This document shows positions 8,920 through 18,018 of a stretch of 64,000 nt of DNA, piece after piece. The DNA comes from Chloroflexi bacterium UBA6077 (lineage in GTDB: Bacteria > Chloroflexota > UBA6077), in contig DIXP01000109.1 of assembly GCA_002436065.1 (NCBI GenBank), positions 31,045 to 95,044 of the forward strand. The letters run 5' to 3'. A program made the translations under genes and the position numbers. Position 1 is the stretch's first letter; the number at the start of each line of letters is the position of its first letter. A model generated the notes under the pieces. It was given only the letters and a program-made list of their open reading frames with translations, was not told where the DNA came from and did no database searches.

Positions 8920-10335
8920 ATGAGTATGTCAAGGCGCAGACCCTGGGAGCGAGTCATCCGCGTCCCCATCGCCAGGCCCGAGAGGGTCACTGTCGAACGT
9001 CACGAGCCCCAGCGTCCACCCGCCCGCGCGCCCCTGCTGTTCGCCCTGGGCTTCCTGGGAACCATCCTGGTCGGCTCCCTGCTGCTCACCCTCCCTATCG
9101 CCAACCGGGAGGGGGTCGTCACCCCCTACATCACAGCCCTCTTCACCGCCACCTCCGCCGTCTGCGTCACCGGCCTGGTAGTGGTGGACACCAAGACCTT
9201 CTGGAGCCCATTCGGCCAGGCGATCATCCTGCTGCTGATCCAGGTGGGAGGGCTCGGCTTCATGACCAGCTCCACCATCCTGCTGCTGTTGATAGGCCGC
9301 CGCGCCAGCCTCCGAGAGCGCATCCTGCTGCGAGAGGCCCACGGCGTCACCCCTCTGGGAGGCATCCTCAAGCTCACCCGAAGGGTGCTGCTGATGACGG
9401 CCCTCATCGAGGGCCTCGGCACATTGATACTGTTTATTCGCTTCGCCTTCGAGTTCCCCTGGGACTGGGCCCTCTGGATGAGTGTGTTCCAGGCAGTCTC
9501 AGCCTTCAACAACGCCGGCTTCGACATCATCGGGGGCTTCCAGTCCCTCACCGTGTACAACCAGGACCCCGCCGTGGTGCTCACCATCGGCTTCCTCATC
9601 ATCCTGGGAGGAATCAGCTTCACGGTCATCATCGACCTCTATAGGGAGCAGAGGTTCAAGTGTCTCCTTCTGGACACGAAGATGGTGCTCGTGGCGACGG
9701 TCGCCCTTCTGGCAATCGGCACCTTTGGGCTGCTGGTCATCGAGTACAACAATCCGGCCACGCTGGGACCCATGAGTCTTCCCGCCAAGCTGCTGAACGC
9801 CTTCTTTAGCGCGCTCACCCCGAGAACCGCGGGATTCAACACAGTCGATACCTCCCAACTGACCCAGGGAGCGCTGTTCCTCACCATCGCCCTCATGTAC
9901 ATAGGCGCTGCCGCGGGTTCCACCGGCGGCGGCATCAAGGTGAACAGCTTTGCCGTGCTCACCTCCGCCGTGATCTCCTCCATCCGGGGCAGGACCGTCG
10001 CGACGGCCTTCGGGCGTGAACTCCCCCAGGACCACGTCTACCGGGCGCTCACCGTGGCGCTGCTGGCGATAGGGCTGATATTCACTGTCACCCTCACCCT
10101 GGCGATCACCGAGGGCTTCACCCTGCTGCAACTGTTGTTCGAAGCCACCTCGGCCTTCGCCACCGTGGGACTCTCCACCGGCATCACCCCTCAGCTATCC
10201 ACAGTCGGCAAGCTGGTTATCGTCGCCACCATGTACATAGGGCGGGTGGGTCCCCTCACCATCGCCCTGGCCCTGGCACAGCGCGATGAGCCTATGCGCT
10301 ACCGCTACCCCGAGGGGAGAGTCAAGATAGGATAG
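8920..10335 (+). CDS. trkH: Trk/Ktr potassium transporter membrane subunit TrkH
   Basis: A 471-aa integral membrane protein of the TrkH/KtrB family. Four selectivity-filter-like repeats are visible: TATSAVCVTGLVV, VSAFNNAGFDII, LTPRTAGFNTVD and TSAFATVGLSTG. It forms the potassium pathway across the inner membrane and is gated by TrkA-type RCK proteins. The sequence GAAAGSTGGGIKVNSF before the last membrane pair is typical. Its trkA partner starts 10 bp downstream, so the two form an operon. The N-terminal 30 residues are polar and arginine-rich. Confidence 0.93.
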   Translation: MSMSRRRPWERVIRVPIARPERVTVERHEPQRPPARAPLLFALGFLGTILVGSLLLTLPIANREGVVTPYITALFTATSAVCVTGLVVVDTKTFWSPFGQAIILLLIQVGGLGFMTSSTILLLLIGRRASLRERILLREAHGVTPLGGILKLTRRVLLMTALIEGLGTLILFIRFAFEFPWDWALWMSVFQAVSAFNNAGFDIIGGFQSLTVYNQDPAVVLTIGFLIILGGISFTVIIDLYREQRFKCLLLDTKMVLVATVALLAIGTFGLLVIEYNNPATLGPMSLPAKLLNAFFSALTPRTAGFNTVDTSQLTQGALFLTIALMYIGAAAGSTGGGIKVNSFAVLTSAVISSIRGRTVATAFGRELPQDHVYRALTVALLAIGLIFTVTLTLAITEGFTLLQLLFEATSAFATVGLSTGITPQLSTVGKLVIVATMYIGRVGPLTIALALAQRDEPMRYRYPEGRVKIG

Positions 10336-10345
10336 GTGTGTAGAG

Positions 10346-10999
10346 ATGGCTAAGAAGCAGGTTGTGGTCATCGGCCTGGGTAGATTCGGCAGCAGCCTGG
10401 CCCGAACCCTGACCGACCTGGGACACGAGGTGCTTGCCCTGGATAGGGACATCAAGAAGGTGGAGGAGATTGCGGACTTCGCCACGCAGGCTGCTCAGTT
10501 GGACGCTACCGACGAGGACGCCCTCCGGGAGATGGGGGTGCGCAACTTCGACATAGGGGTTGTGTCTATCGGTAGTGACCTTAAGAGCAGCATCCTGACC
10601 ACCCTGCTGCTGAAGAGGCTGGGGGTAAGGATGGTGATATCCAAGGCGCAGGACGACCTCCACGGCGACATCCTCGCGAAGGTGGGGGCGGACCGTGTGG
10701 TGTACCCGGAGCGGGAGACAGGGGTCCGGGTGGCTCACGGCCTCGTCACCCCCAACCTCGTGGACTACCTGGAGGTGATGCCGGGCTATGGGATTGCCAA
10801 ACTGGTCGCGCCGGACGCCTTCATCGGGCGAGAGCTGGGACAGATCGACCTCAAAGGCCGCTACGGACTCACGACCCTGGTGCTCCGCCGGGGCGACGAG
10901 CTTATCCTCAACCCCACGCGCAGCGAGGTGGTCAACCGTGGCGACATACTGATCGTCGCTGGCCGAGATGAGCAGCTGGAGGCGATAAGAACGGGTTAG
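10346..10999 (+). CDS. trkA: Trk potassium uptake regulator TrkA (KtrA-like)
   Basis: A 217-aa cytoplasmic RCK protein with an N-terminal Rossmann domain (VVVIGLGRFGSSLARTL), an acidic residue ending strand 2 (LALDRD), and a TrkA-C domain from about residue 140 (IAKLVAPDAFIGRELGQIDL). It starts 10 bp after trkH, so the pair should be cotranslated and act together as the gated potassium uptake system. The size matches single-unit KtrA rather than the double-length E. coli TrkA. Confidence 0.93.
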   Translation: MAKKQVVVIGLGRFGSSLARTLTDLGHEVLALDRDIKKVEEIADFATQAAQLDATDEDALREMGVRNFDIGVVSIGSDLKSSILTTLLLKRLGVRMVISKAQDDLHGDILAKVGADRVVYPERETGVRVAHGLVTPNLVDYLEVMPGYGIAKLVAPDAFIGRELGQIDLKGRYGLTTLVLRRGDELILNPTRSEVVNRGDILIVAGRDEQLEAIRTG

Positions 11000-11172
11000 A
11001 AGCAGTCAGCAATCAGCTTTCAGCAGTCAGCAGTCAGCTCTCGGATTCGGACGCGAGGCCAGCACCACCTTCACCATGCGAGAGAAGAGCTGCGACTCGC
11101 ACCCACAAGGCGGCTGCCCACGACTGACGGCTGACGGCTGACCGCTGATTGCTGACCGCTGATTGCTAAAAG
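11000..11172. repeat. CAGTCAGC-type palindromic repeat block
   Basis: The trkA-delta' gap is filled by short units of the form CAGTCAGCAATCAGC on the left (about 11005-11040). The right side (about 11120-11172) holds inverted counterparts such as GCTGACGGCTGACGGC and GCTGATTGCTGACC. The arms could fold on each other around a unique core of about 80 bp. I see no gene here. A TACAAT at 11184-11189 just outside could be the -10 box for the following gene. Confidence 0.55.
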
Positions 11173-11232
11173 CTATCGTGTGATACAATGCTCCTGCTTG
11201 TCCCTTCATGCGGGCATCCAAGGGGCGTTACC

Positions 11233-12222
11233 ATGTGGCAGATGGTCGGGCACCACCGGGCTATCCTCTTGCTTCAAAGAAGCATTGAGACCCAGCGGAT
11301 CTCTCATGCCTACCTCTTCTCCGGCCCCCGGCAGATCGGTAAGTACACCCTTGCGCTGCAGTTGGCCAAGGCGCTGAACTGCCAGGAAGCCGATCGGCCT
11401 TGCGGGCGCTGCCGCTCCTGTCGGAAAATAGACAAGGGAATCCACCCCGACGTCCAGGCCATCTACCTCGAAGAGGGGTCCAAGAACATCGGCATCGACG
11501 CCGTCAGGAAGCTCCAGGAAGGGGTTGCCCTCAAACCCGCCGAGGGATACGCCAAGGTGTACATATTTCGAGATGCGGAGCGTTTGTCGGAGCCAGCGGC
11601 CAACGCCCTGCTGAAGACCCTGGAGGAGCCACCGCGCTCGGTCGTGCTGGTATTGACCACCGCGGACGCCAGCATGCTGCTCCCAACCATCGTTTCCCGC
11701 TGCCAGCAGTTGGAACTCCGTCCTGTGGCAACGGCAGAGATCGAGCAGGCTCTGGGCGAACGAGCGGTTCCCCCAGAGCAGGCAAAGCTGTTGGCGACGC
11801 TGGCCAGGGGCAGGGTTGGATGGGCGCTGGAGACGGCCTCCCATCCGGCACGCTTGGAGAAGCGTAAGGAGCTGTTCTGTCGGCTGGCAACCCTCCCGAC
11901 CGCGGATCGAGTGTCCCGCTTCGCCTTCGCGGCGGAGGTCGCCACACTCCATGGCCGCGACCCGGAGGCTGCCCGCGGGATCCTGGAGAGCTGGCAATCG
12001 TGGTGGCGAGACCTGCTGCTGAAGAGGCTTGGTCTGGACGAACTTGTGGTGAACGTGGACCACCAGGAGCAGTTGGGAGCCCAATCCAGTGGCTACTCGG
12101 TCGAAACCCTGAGCCGAATGGTGGGCACCATTCAAGGAACTATCTCGATGCTGTCCCAGAACGTGAACGCCCGGCTGTCGCTGGAGACCCTCATGCTGAG
12201 CGTACCCAGAGGCGGTAGGTAG
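11233..12222 (+). CDS. holB: DNA polymerase III delta' subunit
   Basis: A 329-aa clamp-loader AAA+ protein. The P-loop region is FSGPRQIGKYTLALQLAKAL, the zinc-binding cysteines of the family are in CGRCRSC, and the sensor and SRC region is LLPTIVSRCQQLEL. Delta' lacks ATPase activity in many species, and the modified P-loop (GPRQIGKY) fits this. The frame is open from 11188, but I choose the ATG at 11233 (MWQMVGH), preceded by AAGGGGC, because delta' proteins start this way. The C-terminal third is the helical collar. A PSP1 gene follows, the usual order in Firmicutes and Chloroflexota. Confidence 0.92.
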   Translation: MWQMVGHHRAILLLQRSIETQRISHAYLFSGPRQIGKYTLALQLAKALNCQEADRPCGRCRSCRKIDKGIHPDVQAIYLEEGSKNIGIDAVRKLQEGVALKPAEGYAKVYIFRDAERLSEPAANALLKTLEEPPRSVVLVLTTADASMLLPTIVSRCQQLELRPVATAEIEQALGERAVPPEQAKLLATLARGRVGWALETASHPARLEKRKELFCRLATLPTADRVSRFAFAAEVATLHGRDPEAARGILESWQSWWRDLLLKRLGLDELVVNVDHQEQLGAQSSGYSVETLSRMVGTIQGTISMLSQNVNARLSLETLMLSVPRGGR

Positions 12223-12243
12223 AGTGGAACACCGCGTTTTCAC

Positions 12244-12260
12244 AGGCGGCGAGGCCGCCT
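12244..12260 (+). terminator. Hairpin after holB
   Basis: Perfect 7-bp arms AGGCGGC and GCCGCCT around GAG, 21 bp past the holB stop. There is no T-run, so function as an intrinsic terminator is uncertain. Confidence 0.3.
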
Positions 12261-12336
12261 CGCGGGTTCACTTTGGCAGAGCACTGGCGTGGCCGACAGA
12301 TGGGTGGGTTGCTGGGGTGGCGGTTCAGGTAATGAT

Positions 12337-13182
12337 ATGACTCGGATCGTTGGCGTTCGGTTCAAGAGGGCTGGAAGGATCTACTACTTCGATCCAGACC
12401 AGCATCGCATAGAGCAGGATGAACTGGTAATAGTCGAGACCTCCAAGGGCACGGAGCTGGGCAGGGTGGTGATAGCTCCCACCGACGTAGCCGACAGCGA
12501 GGTGCCAGAGCAGCTCAAGCCGGTGCTCCGCAAGGCCACCCATGAGGACTCGGAGAGACTGAACAGCTTCCGGTCCCGCGAGGGCGAAGCCCTTGTGAAG
12601 TGCAAGGAGCGGGTCAGGCACTTCGGCCTGTCCATGAAGCTGATCAGCGCGGAGTACAATTTCGACGGCAGCAGGCTGGTGTTCACCTTCACTGCCGAGG
12701 GTCGGGTGGACTTCCGGCAGCTGGTTCGGGACCTGGCTAGCATCTTCAAGACCCGCATCGAGCTGCGGCAGGTGGGGGTGCGAGACGAGGCAAAGCAGAT
12801 CAGCGGCTACGGCCGGTGCGGCAGGCAGCTCTGCTGCTGCGCCTTCTTGGACGACTTCGCCTCGGTATCTATCAAGATGGCCAAGGAGCAGGATCTCCCC
12901 CTCAATCCCATGAAGATCTCAGGGTTGTGCGGCCGGCTCCTTTGCTGCCTGGGCTACGAGAACAAAACCTACTGCGAATTGCGGCAAAACCTCCCCAGGG
13001 TGGGCGAGCGAGTCAAGACCCCCCAGGGCGAGGGTCGGGTCGCGGCGGTCAACATCCTGCGGCAGATCGTCACGGTGGACGTGGTGGATAAGGGGCGGCT
13101 GGAGTTGACGGCTTCCGAAATCACCAGGAGCGAAGATCGGCCGCCAGAAAGGCAGAAGCCCCCTCACAAAGGGAAAGCATGA
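12337..13182 (+). CDS. PSP1 / YaaT-like regulatory iron-sulfur protein
   Basis: A 281-aa PSP1-domain protein. It contains the cysteine-rich signature of the family: GYGRCGRQLCCCAFL at residues about 156-170 and MKISGLCGRLLCCLGYE at about 192-208. In B. subtilis the homologue YaaT (RicT) is part of the RicAFT (Y) complex, which affects RNase Y processing, competence and sporulation, and it also sits next to holB. I choose the ATG at 12337 (MTRIVGVRFKRAG) because the conserved domain begins there. The role in this organism is inferred from the family. Confidence 0.88.
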   Translation: MTRIVGVRFKRAGRIYYFDPDQHRIEQDELVIVETSKGTELGRVVIAPTDVADSEVPEQLKPVLRKATHEDSERLNSFRSREGEALVKCKERVRHFGLSMKLISAEYNFDGSRLVFTFTAEGRVDFRQLVRDLASIFKTRIELRQVGVRDEAKQISGYGRCGRQLCCCAFLDDFASVSIKMAKEQDLPLNPMKISGLCGRLLCCLGYENKTYCELRQNLPRVGERVKTPQGEGRVAAVNILRQIVTVDVVDKGRLELTASEITRSEDRPPERQKPPHKGKA

Positions 13183-13234
13183 CCGCTCCATCCAGCGTGT
13201 CCGCGTAACATTGCATTGTCACCATGCTATCACT

Positions 13235-13302
13235 CTGTCACCCTGAGCGGAGCGAAGGGTCTCCTGTAGCGGAAGATGCTTCGCCCCCCTCAGGCTGACA
13301 GC
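13235..13302. repeat. CTGTCACCCTGAG inverted repeat (dispersed family)
   Basis: CTGTCACCCTGAG at the left and CTCAGGCTGACAG at the right fold back around GCGAAG-type inner sequences. It belongs to the same dispersed family as copies near 17875-17945, 32640-32890, 49410-49590 and 50757-50820. It lies in the gap before the PfkB gene. Confidence 0.6.
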
Positions 13303-13355
13303 ACCATGAACTGCCCGAACTGTGCATCAACAGATCTGCAGAGGTAAACACCATC

Positions 13356-14291
13356 GTGCCTCACAACGAAGCAGCCACGGTAGTGGTGATCGGAACGACC
13401 TGCCTTGACGTCAAGGCGCGCCCCCTCGCCCCTATGCTCCCAGGGATCTCCAACCCGGCCAGGATCCGGCTGAGCCCCGGCGGGACCGGCCGAAACGTCG
13501 CCGAGAACCTGGCACGGCTGGGGGTCCGTGTATCCCTCCTCTCCGTGGTGGGGACGGACCTCGCCGGCCAGAGGCTGCTGGATCGGACATCCGGGGCCGG
13601 CGTCGACGTGAGCAGGGTCCTCCGCTGCACCGAATGCACCACCGGCAGCTTCCTCGCCCTCTTCACCGACGACAAGCAGCAGGGCTACCTGCTGGATGAC
13701 CTGGCCCTGCTCAAGAGGGCTACTCCCGAGTACATCCAGGCCCACCGGAACCTGCTGCGCCGTGCCAGGATGATGATGCTGGACGGTAACCTGGACACGG
13801 AAACCCTGGCCTCCGTGCTCGATCTGGCCAAGAAGTCGCGGGTGCCGGTCTGCGTGGACCCAGCCACCGTGCGCCGCGCCTACGCCCTTCGCCCCTACCT
13901 CTCCGAGTTCTTCATGATCAACCCGAACCTGGCGGAGGCCGAGGCGCTGCTGGACCGCCCCATAGTGGGAGAGGTGCAGGCGCTGGAGGCCGCCAGGGAG
14001 ATCCTGGCGCAGGGTGTGGAGATTGTCATCATCACCCTCGCCGAGAAGGGGTTGGTCTATGCCACCTCCGATGGGAACGGCTACATCCCCGCTGTCGGCT
14101 GCGAGGTCGTGGACTGGACCGGCGCAGGTGACGCCCTCTCCGCGGCCGTCATCTACGGCCTGGTCAACGAAATACCGGTTGATGAGGCCATGCGCCTCGG
14201 CGTGGCCGCGGCAACCCTCGCCCTCCAATCTGCCGACAGCGTCAGCCCCGAGATGAGCCTCGAGCAGCTCTACGCCAACATGGTGATCTAG
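13356..14291 (+). CDS. PfkB-family carbohydrate or nucleoside kinase
   Basis: A 311-aa ribokinase-fold kinase. The N-terminal signature GGTGRNVAENLARLG and the C-terminal active-site loop DWTGAGDALSA (residues 253-263) are intact, with D259 as the expected catalytic base. The substrate cannot be read from the sequence. The pattern VIGTTCLDVKAR with RLSPGGTGRNVAENLARLG resembles pseudouridine kinases (PsuK-like), but no pseudouridine glycosidase gene is adjacent, so I leave the substrate open. The start is GTG, and the stop overlaps the convergent gene by 4 bp. Confidence 0.85.
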   Translation: MPHNEAATVVVIGTTCLDVKARPLAPMLPGISNPARIRLSPGGTGRNVAENLARLGVRVSLLSVVGTDLAGQRLLDRTSGAGVDVSRVLRCTECTTGSFLALFTDDKQQGYLLDDLALLKRATPEYIQAHRNLLRRARMMMLDGNLDTETLASVLDLAKKSRVPVCVDPATVRRAYALRPYLSEFFMINPNLAEAEALLDRPIVGEVQALEAAREILAQGVEIVIITLAEKGLVYATSDGNGYIPAVGCEVVDWTGAGDALSAAVIYGLVNEIPVDEAMRLGVAAATLALQSADSVSPEMSLEQLYANMVI

Positions 14292-15991
14292 TGAGCCGTC
14301 GCCGGGGGCCCCTCCAGTACCACGGCGTCCACCGGCAACAACCCCGCCTCCTTGGCAATGTCCCCCCCATTGGCCACGGTTATGTAGCCCGCGGGCGCCC
14401 ACAGGGTGTTCTCCTTCCACCTCTGGAAGACGGCCCTCTGGGTCCTCAACACCATGGCGTTCCCCATGTCCGAGCAGGCGATGGGCAGCCCATAGCGCTC
14501 CACCGGGTTCTTGTCCGATAGAAAGTACTGCTTCAGCTTGGGGTCCACATCGAGGATCTTCCAGTGGCGGTCCTTGATAGCCATCCAATCCAGCCCCACA
14601 TCCCCGGCGCTGCCGGGATGGGACGGCGTCTGCCGGTAGGCATGCAGCCACTGGTCCTTCCCACGCTCGTACAGGACGTCGAAGACGTTGACAAACCACG
14701 CCTCGCCATATTCCGGTCGCCACTGCAGTATGAACTTCTGGGTGGCCTGACAGACGAAACCGTCCATCAGGAACCGGCGGGAAATGGGGTATCCCAGCGC
14801 ATCCACCCCTCCTAGCCGCTGGAACTCGCTCCAGAACGGAATGCCGCCCTCGTCGGTGAGGCTGTAGCCGTAGGGGCTCCGCCCCATGGGGAAGCCATTG
14901 GTCTGGGTGTAGAAATGGCCGTTGGCGATTGGGTAATCCTGCTTGGAGGCTACCAGCACCACCGCATTCGCGGACGCACGGGCGGGACTGGAGTAGTCGA
15001 GGTTGGCTACGTAGTTGGGAGAGCCCGCCACCTTGGGCATATCCCTCAGTCGCTGAGCCGTGGGGGACAGGTTGATGGAATCCCCAGCCCGATCCGCATC
15101 GAACATCCAGAACAACTCGGCCTCGGGGTTGTAGAACTGAGGGGTGGCCGCGACTACCTTAGAGTCCTTCATCCAATAGCCGAAGGCCGTGTCGTAGTAC
15201 TGCGCCACCTTCTCCCGATCCTCGACGAAACCAACGTACGACTCTGTGATGAAGACCGGCAGGTTGACCCCGATGAAGTCCAACTCCTGGGTGTACCCAC
15301 GGTAGGTGTATCGCACCCCCTTCCCCTCGTAGAAGTGATAGGGGTTGGAGGCCCAGCCATCCAACTGCGCGAAGATGTCCGGCATCTCGGACCTCATCGC
15401 CGCGAGGTACTCGAAGTCGTCCATCATCCCGGCTTTGGTCTGGTTGGAGAGGTCCATCGGGGCGTTGAGGATCTTGAATCGCAGCCGCTCGTCGGCAAAG
15501 CTGTCCATGAACAGCTTCAGGTAGCGAGCGTACTCCCGGGGGTTTACCTCACCTCCCCACTCGAAGGCAAGGTTCGGCTCGTTCCCCACAATGATGTAGG
15601 TGGCAGGCAGGTGCCATTTCAACCCCGTGAAGAACTCTTTCCACTCCTTCGGCTCGTTCGGGCCAGGCTTGACCCAGGTAGTCCCTGTGTAGCGGGTGCC
15701 CAGTCGCAGGATCGGTATGAGGTGAAATGTGTTCGCATCGTCCAGCAGCTTCTGGATCTTCTGTGGGTCCTGGCGATCCTCCGAAAGTAGCAGCACGGTC
15801 ACGTAGCCCCAATCGCCTCCCGAGGAGTTGACTATCTGTGAGACCGCTCGCAGGTAATGGGACTCGAAATGGCGTATGACGTTGATCCCCACCTTGTTAT
15901 TGGGCAGGCTGCTATCCGCTTCAGCGGGGGAAGCAACGGAAAGAGCACCAAGAGTCAAGAGAAGGGCAACGAGGAGCCATCGAACGTGCAC
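14288..15991 (-). CDS. Secreted TIM-barrel (glycoside hydrolase-like) protein
   Basis: A 567-aa protein with a clear signal peptide (RWLLVALLLTLGALSVASPAEA). The N-terminal 330 residues look like a glycosidase-type TIM barrel: the NEP motif in TYIIVGNEPNLAFEW is the usual acid/base strand, and PVFITESYVGF could supply the nucleophile glutamate. The C-terminal 220 residues contain two copies of a repeat with the pattern F-x-R-x-GG-x-x-x-LG-x-P, one from FWSEFQRLGGVDALGYPISR and one from VERYGLPIACSD. Each is followed by a QRAVFQRW-like strand, seen in many Chloroflexota secreted proteins. The substrate is unknown; it probably acts outside the cell on polysaccharide. Confidence 0.65.
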   Translation of the reverse strand: MHVRWLLVALLLTLGALSVASPAEADSSLPNNKVGINVIRHFESHYLRAVSQIVNSSGGDWGYVTVLLLSEDRQDPQKIQKLLDDANTFHLIPILRLGTRYTGTTWVKPGPNEPKEWKEFFTGLKWHLPATYIIVGNEPNLAFEWGGEVNPREYARYLKLFMDSFADERLRFKILNAPMDLSNQTKAGMMDDFEYLAAMRSEMPDIFAQLDGWASNPYHFYEGKGVRYTYRGYTQELDFIGVNLPVFITESYVGFVEDREKVAQYYDTAFGYWMKDSKVVAATPQFYNPEAELFWMFDADRAGDSINLSPTAQRLRDMPKVAGSPNYVANLDYSSPARASANAVVLVASKQDYPIANGHFYTQTNGFPMGRSPYGYSLTDEGGIPFWSEFQRLGGVDALGYPISRRFLMDGFVCQATQKFILQWRPEYGEAWFVNVFDVLYERGKDQWLHAYRQTPSHPGSAGDVGLDWMAIKDRHWKILDVDPKLKQYFLSDKNPVERYGLPIACSDMGNAMVLRTQRAVFQRWKENTLWAPAGYITVANGGDIAKEAGLLPVDAVVLEGPPATAH

Positions 15992-16508
15992 TACGAGTAC
16001 CTCCGAGGGAGTGGGGGAGCGCGGCGCATTGCAGTGAACCGCAACGAGGCCATTACCACAGCACAGCTACTACGCCGCCAAACCAACAAGGCTGCGAAGC
16101 CGCCGCCCGCCGGGAGCGCGAGTCTCTCGCCCACCCGTCCCCACACGTAGCGCAGAAGCTTGTCACCTGCCACCCGTTGGCGTACCCACCCACAACCACC
16201 TGCCCTGCCCGCTCCCGGCCCTTGGGCAACGGCGCAAGGCACTACACCACAACGCGCAGCAGCATGATCCCTGTGTCGCGGCACCAATGACTGGTGCCGC
16301 GAGGATAGTGCAGGCGGCCGGTGCAGTCAATCCCTCCATCCAGATAACTACAAGTTCCGTCGAACAGATGCAACTATATTGACTTACGGGCCGCCACGTA
16401 GTACCATCTTGCCACGCGGCAAAGCTGCTCACCGGCCCATCCCACGAAGTCACCGACAATCGTCCGCGCTCAAGCGGAAGCACCACTCCAAATAGAAAGG
16501 AAAGGGCT
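15992..16508. other. Gap of 517 bp with a partial inverted-repeat element
   Basis: I see no gene. Around 16070-16140 the sequence CGCCAAACCAACAAGGCTGCGAAGCCGCC, then CCGGGAGCGCGAG, matches the left half of the small element family described at 18885, 30925 and 32692, so this is a decayed fourth copy. The rest holds nothing I recognise. The stretch just before 16509 includes AAAGGAAAGG, a ribosome binding site for the aminotransferase. Confidence 0.45.
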
Positions 16509-17855
16509 ATGGCAAACCCAGGAGGTAACGCCAGGATCCAGACCGAGATACCCGGGCCAAAGGGGCGAGAGCTGGCCGAACGGCGGGCGCACTACGTTGC
16601 GAGAGGCATCAGCACCGCTGTGCCAACCTTCGCCGCACAGGGCAAAGGCGCCCTGCTGGAGGATGTGGACGGCAACCGTTACATCGACTTCGCCGGTGGC
16701 ATCGGTGTCCTCAACGTTGGCCACGCTAACCCCGAGGTGGTGGGCGCCGTCAAGGAGCAGGCGGACCGCTTCCTCCACACCTGCTTCTCCGTGATGATGT
16801 ACGACTCCTACATCGACCTGGCCCAGAAGCTCACCGAGATCACCCCAGGCAGCTTCGACAAGAAGGCAATCCTGCTCAGTGCAGGCGCCGAGGCGGTGGA
16901 AAACGCCGTCAAGATCGCCCGCTACGCCACCAAGAGACCCGGCATCATCACCTTCGACGGGGCGTTCCACGGCCGCACCTCCCTCACCATGACCATGACG
17001 GGCAAGGTGCACCCCTACAAGTACGACCTGGGACCCGCCTCCCCGGAGATCTACCCTGTGCCCGCACCCTACTGCTACCGCTGCCCCTGCCACCTGGAGC
17101 ACCCCTCCTGCGGGGCAGAGTGCCTCTCTCTGTTGCAGCTAGCGCTGAAGTCAAGAATCTCTCCCGATCGAGTGGCGGCTGTCTTCATCGAGCCGGTCCT
17201 GGGCGAGGGTGGCTTCATCGTGCCCCCCGTCGAGTACCTCAAGGGGCTGCGAGAGCTTTGCACCGAGCATGGGATCTTGCTGGTGGCCGACGAGGTGCAG
17301 TCCGGCTTTGCTAGGACCGGAAAGATGTTCGCCATCGAGCACAGTGACGTCGAGCCCGATCTCATCACCATGGCGAAGTCGCTCGGTGCCGGCATTCCCC
17401 TGAGTGCCGTAGTGGGCCGGGCGGAGCTCATGGACGCGCCCCATCCCGGTGCCCTGGGCGGCACCTACGCCGGCAATCCCCTCGGTTGTGCGGCGGCTCT
17501 CAAGGTGATCGAGATCATGGAGCGCGACAACTACCCCGCCAGGGCCGAGGCCCTCGGCAAAGTGTTGCGCTCCCGCTTCGAGGCGATGTACGAGCGCTAC
17601 CCGATCATAGGCGACGTTCGCGGCCTCGGCGCCATGATGGCCCTCGAGCTGGTGCGCGATCGCAAGACCAAGGAGCCCGCCGACAAGGAAACCGGCGCCA
17701 TCCTCAAAGAAGCCTATGGCCGCGGGCTGATCACAATCCGGGCCGGCATCTACGACAACATCATCCGGGTCTTGGTGCCCCTCGTCGCCGACGAGGCCCA
17801 GATCCACGAGGGCCTCGACATCCTCGAGGACTCCATCAAGGCCGTCGCAAACTGA
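16509..17855 (+). CDS. gabT: Class III aminotransferase, GabT-like (4-aminobutyrate aminotransferase)
   Basis: A 448-aa PLP enzyme of the class III (ornithine/GABA) group. Conserved parts include LLEDVDGNRYIDFAGGIGVLNVGH, the phosphate-binding SAGAEAVENAVKIAR, FDGAFHGRT, and VADEVQSGFARTGKMFAIEH with the cofactor aspartate. The Schiff-base lysine is K290 in TMAKSLGAGIPLSAVVGR. The insert CYRCPCHLEHPSCGAEC is cysteine-rich, as in many bacterial GabT/PuuE relatives. It should transfer the amino group of 4-aminobutyrate or a similar omega-amino acid to 2-oxoglutarate. The neighbouring regulator may control it, but no operator was identified. Confidence 0.85.
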   Translation: MANPGGNARIQTEIPGPKGRELAERRAHYVARGISTAVPTFAAQGKGALLEDVDGNRYIDFAGGIGVLNVGHANPEVVGAVKEQADRFLHTCFSVMMYDSYIDLAQKLTEITPGSFDKKAILLSAGAEAVENAVKIARYATKRPGIITFDGAFHGRTSLTMTMTGKVHPYKYDLGPASPEIYPVPAPYCYRCPCHLEHPSCGAECLSLLQLALKSRISPDRVAAVFIEPVLGEGGFIVPPVEYLKGLRELCTEHGILLVADEVQSGFARTGKMFAIEHSDVEPDLITMAKSLGAGIPLSAVVGRAELMDAPHPGALGGTYAGNPLGCAAALKVIEIMERDNYPARAEALGKVLRSRFEAMYERYPIIGDVRGLGAMMALELVRDRKTKEPADKETGAILKEAYGRGLITIRAGIYDNIIRVLVPLVADEAQIHEGLDILEDSIKAVAN

Positions 17856-18018
17856 GACTAAGCACACTACACGCTGTCATCCTGAGCACCCATACCGCTG
17901 TCATCCTGAGCGTAGCGAAGGATCTCCCGTTACAGGTAGAATCCCCTCGCTACGCTCACTATGGCGGCACCTGTCCAACCCAATTCGCCGGAACACCCGC
18001 CCAAGGAACAGATACTCA

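Noticed and set aside
11000..11172. A CRISPR array
   Set aside because: The repeat units are short, variable and inverted on each other, without constant-length spacers, and no cas gene is near.
13290..14723. A 477-codon open frame on the − strand across the PfkB gene
   Set aside because: It is antisense to a convincing kinase gene and its translation is rich in G, H and Q with no domain. Long antisense frames are expected at this GC content.
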